A DNA stretch of 55,337 bases from Planosporangium mesophilum (GTDB taxonomy: Bacteria > Actinomycetota > Actinomycetes > Mycobacteriales > Micromonosporaceae), in contig NZ_BOON01000012.1 of assembly GCF_016863255.1 (NCBI RefSeq), forward strand, positions 1 to 55,337. The letters are read 5' to 3'. This document shows, one piece after another, positions 51,202-55,337 of the stretch. The number at the start of each line of letters is the position of its first letter. The first letter of the stretch is position 1. Position numbers and translations under genes: made by a program. The notes under the pieces were generated by a model. The model saw only the letters and a program-made list of their open reading frames with translations. It did no database searches and had not been told where the DNA came from.

Positions 51202-51207
51202 ACGCTA
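51202..51207 (-). promoter_or_regulatory. Candidate -10 box of the AraC gene
   Basis: TAGCGT on the minus strand ends six bases before the ATG at 51195. No Shine-Dalgarno site is present. Confidence 0.4.
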
Positions 51208-51290
51208 CTGTACTCGATCGGAGCGATTTGAGCAGGTCAAGAAGGCCGGCGCGGGCACCGGGCCGCCGGTACTCGCGCCGGCCTGACCGG

Positions 51291-51896
51291 TCAGCGCTCC
51301 CGGCGCAGGGACTCGGCGAGTTCGTCCTTGTTCATTGTGGACCGTCCGGAGATGTCCGCCTCCTTGGCCATTTCGTACAACTCGTCGCGGGTCGCCTCGG
51401 TGAGGTCCGACCGGCCCTTGTCGTACGCGGCCGCGTGCTCGTCGTCGGAGTCGTAGCCGGCGCTGCGCAGCTCCGCCAGGCGCGCCCGCATGAACTCATC
51501 GCCGAGCTGTTCCAGGGTGGAGCGGTCGACGGCGTCCCGCAGCGCCGGCAGGATCTCGCTCTCCTCCTCCTCGACGTGGTGCTTGACCGCCTGTGCGAAC
51601 TCGCTGAACATCTGGTCGAACTTCGGCGAGTCGAGGTTCTGCATGACCTTCTCCAGCAGCTCCTCGGCCTCGTGATGCTCGTCGACGCCGTGGTGGACCT
51701 CGTCCTTCTCGCTGGGTTCGGCCCTCGCCAGCGCCGGGTAGACCTTCTTCTCCTCGGCGCGCGCGTGCGCGGTGAGCCGCGCGGCGATCTCCTCCACCAG
51801 GGCTCGCCGGTCGCCCTCGCCGGCCTGCACCTGTTCGAACATGCTCTCCATGAGGCGGTGGTCGTTCATGATCAGAGTGACCGCATCTGACGCCAT
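51291..51896 (-). CDS. Hemerythrin-like protein with C-terminal Rho_N-like domain
   Basis: A 201-residue protein. Residues 1-140 form the four-helix HHE bundle. NDHRLMESMFEQ, LTAHARAEEKKVYPAL, VDEHHEAEELL and VKHHVEEEESEILPAL supply the His/Glu di-iron ligands. Residues about 160-201 (SDLTEATRDELYEMAKEADISGRSTMNKDELAESLRR) look like the helical Rho termination-factor N-terminal/SAP module that binds nucleic acids. Such hemerythrins are stress proteins. AGGAGG precedes the ATG. A SigB/SigF-type promoter, GTTT-N15-GGGTAC, lies 31-55 bases upstream, and the sigma factor gene is nearby. Confidence 0.87.
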   Translation of the reverse strand: MASDAVTLIMNDHRLMESMFEQVQAGEGDRRALVEEIAARLTAHARAEEKKVYPALARAEPSEKDEVHHGVDEHHEAEELLEKVMQNLDSPKFDQMFSEFAQAVKHHVEEEESEILPALRDAVDRSTLEQLGDEFMRARLAELRSAGYDSDDEHAAAYDKGRSDLTEATRDELYEMAKEADISGRSTMNKDELAESLRRER

Positions 51897-51926
51897 GATT
51901 CCTCCTGATTCTCGACTGTCACCGTC

Positions 51927-51951
51927 GTACCCGCCGATGAGCAGGCGAAAC
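51927..51951 (-). promoter_or_regulatory. SigB/SigF-type promoter of the hemerythrin gene
   Basis: On the minus strand, GTTT (51951-51948), 15 bases, then GGGTAC (51932-51927). This matches the actinobacterial SigF consensus GTTT-N14-17-GGGTAT at nine of ten positions. It lies 31 bases before the start codon. Confidence 0.65.
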
Positions 51952-51997
51952 GATCAGAATCAACGCATTCGCACAGCTGGAACGGCCGACGTAGCGA

Positions 51998-52720
51998 TCA
52001 GACCGCGGGCAGCTCGACGACCGGCCGTAGCGGCGGCGAGGTCTGCTGCCGCGACTGCGGCTGTGATGGCGACGGTTCCGGAATGGGCGACGGCATCGAG
52101 GCCGGCTCGGCCGCGGGTTCGGGGGATTCGAACGCCTCGATCAGGGCGAGGTCGCTCGGCAGCGCCACCACCTGAGGGGGTACCCGGTCGACGAGGGTCA
52201 TGCCGGCCGGGTGCAGCTTGAGCAGCAGTCGCCAGGCCGACGCGGCCACCTCGGCGTCGACGTGGAGTTCGTGGCGCGCCGGCACCAGGCGCCGGCGGGG
52301 CGTGAGGTCACGGGTGCCGCTGAGGACCGCGTACCCGGCCAGCCCCAGCGCGCCGCCGAACAGCGCGCCGAGCGGCAGCCCCCACAGCAGTTCGCCGAGC
52401 GGTGGCCGGTCCACCAGGAACGTGAACAGCACCAGCAGCGCGCCCATCCACAGCCCGCAGCATAAGCCCACCGATCCGGCGCGGGTCGCGGTGACCGTCG
52501 CGCCGGGCTCGGTGACCAGTTTCAGGTCACCGCCCACCACGGACAGGCGGTGCAGCGGAAAGCGGGTACGGGCCAGCAGTTCGACGGTCCGTTCGGCATC
52601 GGCGTACCGGGCGAAGGACGCGACCTGGGTACGGCCGGCGAGCTGGGCGTGTTCGGCCATGACCGGGTGGGGCCCGGGAAGCGCACCGGCGCGGACGGCG
52701 TGACGGGTCTCAGCGGTCAC
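51998..52720 (-). CDS. General stress protein 17M-like membrane protein
   Basis: The 240-residue protein begins with an N-terminal 17M-type module (about residues 30-75): QVASFARYADAERTVELLARTRFPLHRLSVVGGDLKLV, where the pattern Y-A-A-x-x-V-x-x-L is typical. Two glycine-rich hydrophobic segments (about 80-130; VGLCCGLWMGALLVLFTFLV and GLPLGALFGGALGLAGYAVL) form a glycine-zipper-like membrane hairpin. A second soluble domain with HELHVDAEVAASAWRLLLKL follows, then a Pro/Ser-rich tail. GTG at 52720 follows GAGGAGG. A weak SigF-like GGGTAA element lies upstream. It is adjacent to the sigma factor and probably part of its regulon. Confidence 0.75.
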   Translation of the reverse strand: MTAETRHAVRAGALPGPHPVMAEHAQLAGRTQVASFARYADAERTVELLARTRFPLHRLSVVGGDLKLVTEPGATVTATRAGSVGLCCGLWMGALLVLFTFLVDRPPLGELLWGLPLGALFGGALGLAGYAVLSGTRDLTPRRRLVPARHELHVDAEVAASAWRLLLKLHPAGMTLVDRVPPQVVALPSDLALIEAFESPEPAAEPASMPSPIPEPSPSQPQSRQQTSPPLRPVVELPAV

Positions 52721-53084
52721 GGGTATCGCCTCCTCGTGCCGGCCGGTCGGCCCTCGTCCGTTACCCGGATCCGGCGTGTTTACTCGGTGATCTCGTACCG
52801 GGGCGTACCGTGTTCTGCGTTGCGCCGAGCCGGTGACCGACCGGCCGGCGACACGCGAGCCGCGTCCGCCCCGGTGACGCCGCCGCGCCGGGCGGGTCGT
52901 GCCCGAAGCGGCCGCCAGCTGGGCGTCCGGATCGGACGCCGGGCCTCCTGGGCCGTTTGTGTGCAAGGCCGTGTTCGTGCGAAGCCGTGTGTGTGCGAGC
53001 TTCGTGCGAAGCCGTGTTTGTGCGAGTTGACCCCGACCGACCCGGTGCGCCGGCCCGTCGGGGTGCACAAGGGGGCGAACCGCG
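52721..53084. other. Intergenic region between the 17M-like gene and the sigma factor gene
   Basis: This 364-base gap holds divergent promoters and the 27-bp repeat described separately. I saw no SigF-consensus promoter for the sigma gene itself. GTTTAC (52779) is not followed by a GGGTA box at the right distance. A GTAAAC-N11-GGGTAA on the minus strand might serve the 17M-like gene. I recognise no other coding gene here. Confidence 0.5.
52974..53027. repeat. Two 27-bp tandem repeats upstream of the sigma factor
   Basis: TTCGTGCGAAGCCGTGT plus ten further bases occur twice (52974-53000, 53001-53027), with two differences, and a degenerate half-copy at 52956-52973. Each unit contains TTCGTGCGAA, a perfect palindrome (TTCG-TGCGAA with central TG/CA), which could bind a dimeric regulator 60-110 bases before the start of the sigma gene. 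Confidence 0.7.
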
Positions 53085-53882
53085 ATGACCGTCGCGATCG
53101 ACCGGGCCCGCCGACCGTCCCCGTCCGACGGGGACCTCGACGGGCGCGTTCCCGGTCTACTGGCGAGAATGTGCGCGCTCGCGCGGGACGATCCCGCCCG
53201 GGCCGAGGTACGCGCTGAGTTGATCAATCGGTGCCGGCCGCTGGCCGCATACCTGGCGAGGCGGTACCGCAACCGGGGGGAGCCGCTCGACGACCTGGTA
53301 CAGATCGCCACCGTCGGGCTCATCAAGGCGGTGGACGCGTACGACCCGGAGCGTGGAGTGCTGTTCGGCAACTACGCGGTGCCCACGATCCTGGGTGAGA
53401 TCAAACGACACTTCCGGGACCGGGCCTGGGCGCTGCGGGTACCCCGGCGCCTGCAGGAGCTTCAGCTCCGGATCTCGCGGGAGGCGGGGCCGCTGACCCA
53501 GCGGCTGGGGCGGTCCCCGACCGTCGCCGACCTGGCCGCGGACCTGTGCGAGCCGGAGGAGGACATCATCGCCGCGCTGGTCTGTGCCCCCGCGTACCGG
53601 GCGCTGTCGCTGCAGGCGGTGCTCCCCGGTACCGAGAGCGCGGAGCTGCTGGACGCCCTCGGCGCGGCCGACCCGCTGTTGGAAGGGGTGGAGCAGCGGG
53701 CGACGCTGCGACCGTTGATCGCCCGGCTGCCCGATCGCGAGAAGCGGATCCTCGGCATGCGCTTCTTCGCCAACATGACCCAGTCGCAGATCGCGGCCGA
53801 GACCGGGATCTCGCAGATGCACGTGTCGCGGCTGCTCGGCCGCTCGCTGCGGGTCCTGCGCGAGGCCCTGCTGGCGGACTGA
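53085..53882 (+). CDS. RNA polymerase sigma factor, SigB/SigF/SigG family
   Basis: A 265-residue group 3 sigma factor. Region 2 (about residues 45-115) has VRAELINRCRPLAAYLARRYRNRGEPLDDLVQIATVGLIKAVDAYDPERGVLFGNYAVPTILGEIKRHFRDRAW, the SigF-type helix set. Region 3 lies around 120-185. Region 4 (about 205-262) has LPDREKRILGMRFFANMTQSQIAAETGISQMHVSRLLGRSLRVLREAL. This family drives general-stress genes. No anti-sigma factor (RsbW) gene is adjacent, so its control must be from elsewhere. AAGGGGG lies upstream of the ATG. Its neighbours (hemerythrin, 17M-like, DUF2795) have SigF-type promoters or stress functions. Confidence 0.92.
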   Translation: MTVAIDRARRPSPSDGDLDGRVPGLLARMCALARDDPARAEVRAELINRCRPLAAYLARRYRNRGEPLDDLVQIATVGLIKAVDAYDPERGVLFGNYAVPTILGEIKRHFRDRAWALRVPRRLQELQLRISREAGPLTQRLGRSPTVADLAADLCEPEEDIIAALVCAPAYRALSLQAVLPGTESAELLDALGAADPLLEGVEQRATLRPLIARLPDREKRILGMRFFANMTQSQIAAETGISQMHVSRLLGRSLRVLREALLAD

Positions 53883-53896
53883 CCCGCCCCTGACCA

Positions 53897-53935
53897 TGAT
53901 CATGCGGCGCCGGTGTCACCGGCGCCGCATGATCA
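53897..53935. terminator. Perfect 19-bp inverted repeat, bidirectional terminator
   Basis: TGATCATGCGGCGCCGGTG (53897-53915) pairs perfectly with CACCGGCGCCGCATGATCA (53917-53935) across a one-base centre, so the tip would open to a small loop. It lies 15 bases after the sigma gene stop and 16 bases before the convergent gene's stop. The outer CATGATC matches the hairpins at 17473 and 25672. Confidence 0.8.
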
Positions 53936-53950
53936 CTGAGGGGTACCGAA

Positions 53951-54727
53951 CTACCAGCGGCTCAGCCAGGGCAGGTGGGCGTTGAGCCAGTCGCGCAGCG
54001 CGGCGGCCTGGTCGACCCCGCCGTTGAGCCAGGGCAGCGACTTGTTGATCGCGAGGATGCCGAAGACGACACCGGCGATGCTGAACACCAGCCCGAACAG
54101 CGCCACGTGGTGGCCGGTCACGTGCCGGCGCGAGACCGCGGTCAGCGCCGCCGCCGCGAACAGCAGGCCGAGTACGCCGACCGCGATGGCGACCGGCGCC
54201 AGCCGTCCGCTGAGCGCGGCGAGGGTGGCGGTCACGCCGATGATCAGGCTGAGGGTGGCGGTGAAGCTGGTACGAGCCCAGCGCACCGGCTCGGCGACCT
54301 CGGCCCGGTCGGCCGCCGCGGTCTCGTCCCGCTCGGTCGCGGTCGAGCCGCGCTCCAGCAGGACCGGGTCGCGGACCGGGTCGAGCCGCCGGGTCTGCTC
54401 CGCCGGAGCGGCGACGGCGCCACCCGGAGGGACCGGGGCGACAGCGCCACCCGGAGGGACCGGGGCGACAGCGCCACCCGGAGGGACCGGAGAGGCGACG
54501 GCGCCACCCGTAGGGACCGGCTGGTCGCCGGACCGCTGGTGGCGCGGCAGGGCGGCGCCCCGCACGCCGTCGACGGCGCCCGCGTCGCTCGCCGTGTCCG
54601 GCAGGTAGCGCCGTTGGCCGGCGGTCTTGCCGGTGGCCGGCGCGTCGTCGGGTGTCGTAGCGGTCGTGGTTACCTGATCCGCGTCCCGCCCGTCGCGGGT
54701 CTGCTGCTTGTCCAGGCCAGTGGCCAT
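53951..54727 (-). CDS. Membrane protein with Pro-rich N-terminal repeats
   Basis: The 258-residue protein has a long disordered N-terminal half (residues 1-140) with four PPGGAVA-type units of nine residues. Three hydrophobic helices follow in residues about 150-235 (FTATLSLIIGVTATLAAL, IAVGVLGLLFAAAALTAV, HHVALFGLVFSIAGVVFGILAI), resembling actinobacterial DUF4190/YccF-like small membrane domains. The final helix (LNGGVDQAAALRDWLNAHLPWL) is amphipathic. ATG at 54727 has AGGAGG upstream at seven bases. A SigF-type GTGT-N16-GGGTAC promoter lies about 76 bases before the start. It is likely a stress-regulated envelope protein; function unknown. Confidence 0.7.
   Translation of the reverse strand: MATGLDKQQTRDGRDADQVTTTATTPDDAPATGKTAGQRRYLPDTASDAGAVDGVRGAALPRHQRSGDQPVPTGGAVASPVPPGGAVAPVPPGGAVAPVPPGGAVAAPAEQTRRLDPVRDPVLLERGSTATERDETAAADRAEVAEPVRWARTSFTATLSLIIGVTATLAALSGRLAPVAIAVGVLGLLFAAAALTAVSRRHVTGHHVALFGLVFSIAGVVFGILAINKSLPWLNGGVDQAAALRDWLNAHLPWLSRW
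54418..54520 (-). repeat. 27-bp repeats encoding PVPPGGAVA units
   Basis: The 27-bp unit CCACCCGGAGGGACCGGGG plus eight bases is repeated almost perfectly three times, with a diverged fourth copy, in the disordered half of the adjacent membrane protein gene. Each unit adds nine residues. Confidence 0.8.
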
Positions 54728-54803
54728 CACGCACCTCCTATGGTTCGCCCGCCGCCTCGGTACGCGGTACGGGGGCGCACCGCGGGCGGGACATATTGAT
54801 GAA

Positions 54804-54829
54804 GTACCCACCAGTGGCGCCCGCTACAC
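54804..54829 (-). promoter_or_regulatory. SigB/SigF-type promoter of the 53951-54727 gene
   Basis: On the minus strand GTGT (54829-54826), 16 bases, then GGGTAC (54809-54804). The -35 has one mismatch to GTTT. It is divergent from a second such promoter at 54856. Confidence 0.5.
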
Positions 54830-54855
54830 GGTGGGGTTGGCCCGGTTGTGTCGTG

Positions 54856-54881
54856 GTTTGCGTAGGCGGAGTGGCGGGTAC
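54856..54881 (+). promoter_or_regulatory. SigB/SigF-type promoter of the DUF2795 gene
   Basis: GTTT (54856-54859), 16 bases, GGGTAC (54876-54881). The ATG follows nine bases later with no Shine-Dalgarno site, so the transcript should be leaderless or nearly so. Confidence 0.7.
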
Positions 54882-54890
54882 CCACGTGCC

Positions 54891-55301
54891 ATGGAACGCG
54901 GCAATTCAAAGCACGGGCCACGGCTCGATGACGAGATGGAACACGAGGTTCGCGGCATGCTCCAGGGCGGGGTCGAGACCCGCGTGGAGGAGTGGCGCGA
55001 TCCCGAGCCGCCCGGTGAGGACCAGCCGACCGCTACCCGTGCGCCCCGCGGGTACGAGCGGGCCGGCGCACCCATCGGCATGACCCCGGAGGAGGTCGAT
55101 CAGCGCAGCCGGATCGGACGTTTCATCCCCATGTCGGCGCTGCCCGGCGACCGCGACGACCTGCTCGCCGCCGCCGAGGAGATGGAGGCGCCGGACGACG
55201 TCATCGACCGGCTGGCCAGTCTGCCCGCGGACCGGGTATTCGAGACGATCAACCAGGTGTGGGCCGCCCTCGGCGGGCACAACGAGGAGCGGCGGGTCTG
55301 A
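54891..55301 (+). CDS. DUF2795 family protein
   Basis: A 136-residue soluble, acidic protein. The N-terminal 60 residues are polar (MERGNSKHGPRLDDEMEHEVRGMLQGG). The C-terminal DUF2795 domain (about residues 75-135) includes RIGRFIPMSALPGDRDDLLAAAEEMEAPDDVIDRLASLPADRVFETINQVWAALG, a compact helical fold common in actinobacterial stress loci with unknown activity. The start at 54891 is fixed by the SigF-type promoter nine bases upstream, which rules out the longer frame from 54708 because that includes the promoter itself. It belongs to the stress block headed by the sigma factor at 53085. Confidence 0.8.
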   Translation: MERGNSKHGPRLDDEMEHEVRGMLQGGVETRVEEWRDPEPPGEDQPTATRAPRGYERAGAPIGMTPEEVDQRSRIGRFIPMSALPGDRDDLLAAAEEMEAPDDVIDRLASLPADRVFETINQVWAALGGHNEERRV

Positions 55302-55337
55302 TCAGATCCGGACACGACAGCGGAAGGCCGCGACCGG

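Overview
The window is GC-rich DNA with frequent GTG starts and actinobacterial gene families: an InhA-type enoyl-ACP reductase, a ferrochelatase with Fe-S cysteines, DUF3097, type VII (ESX) secretion accessories, PucR, NgcEFG and a SigB/SigF-type sigma factor. It looks like chromosome of a filamentous actinomycete, most likely Micromonosporaceae. That family is inferred from gene content and cannot be proved here. I see no rRNA, tRNA, CRISPR array, complete insertion sequence or prophage.

Layout. 1-2042: a 22-bp tandem repeat, a 27-codon membrane micro-ORF, then fabG-fabI (fatty acid synthase II). 2172-3989: a PqqD-like/radical SAM protein followed by a CYTH protein. 4794-9039 (minus): a compact predicted conflict or defence locus. 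It encodes an EACC1-like protein, a caspase fused to an AlgH/DUF179 domain, a SIR2-like protein with a C-terminal region resembling a class I tRNA-synthetase (HUP) fold, and an MbcA/ParS-like helical protein. 9176-11072: ferrochelatase and a NagD-like phosphatase, separated by an 80-bp inserted repeat. 11232-13961: a first set of ESX-associated genes. 13998-17462: a leaderless divergent pair (unknown protein and DUF3097), then NfeD and SPFH membrane proteins. 17538-21012: TrmH methyltransferase, PucR regulator and a secreted coiled-coil peptidase-like protein.

21331-25653: an RpiR/MurR regulator and a probable N-acetylglucosamine/chitobiose ABC importer (ngcEFG). 25786-27956: a PolA-like DNA polymerase and a Nudix hydrolase. 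28138-33443: a small basic protein, a large LuxR-type ATPase regulator, an amidohydrolase/YdjM pair and a DUF1707 protein. 33674-35571: a NarL-type two-component system. 35575-39797 (minus): a second ESX-associated operon with a mycosin protease. 39937-41723: a luciferase-like oxidoreductase and an SDR. 41730-50260 (minus): a MoxR/DUF58/transglutaminase-like cluster with two fibronectin-type-III surface proteins; the transglutaminase has lost all three catalytic residues. 50305-51195: an AraC regulator. 51291-55301: a general-stress block of hemerythrin, a 17M-type stress protein, a sigma factor, a membrane protein and a DUF2795 protein. Three of its genes have visible SigB/SigF-type promoters.

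Two patterns recur across the window. Many genes have a TAnnnT -10 box 6-7 nt before the start codon and no Shine-Dalgarno, consistent with leaderless transcripts. Three intergenic hairpins share CATGATC-containing arms.
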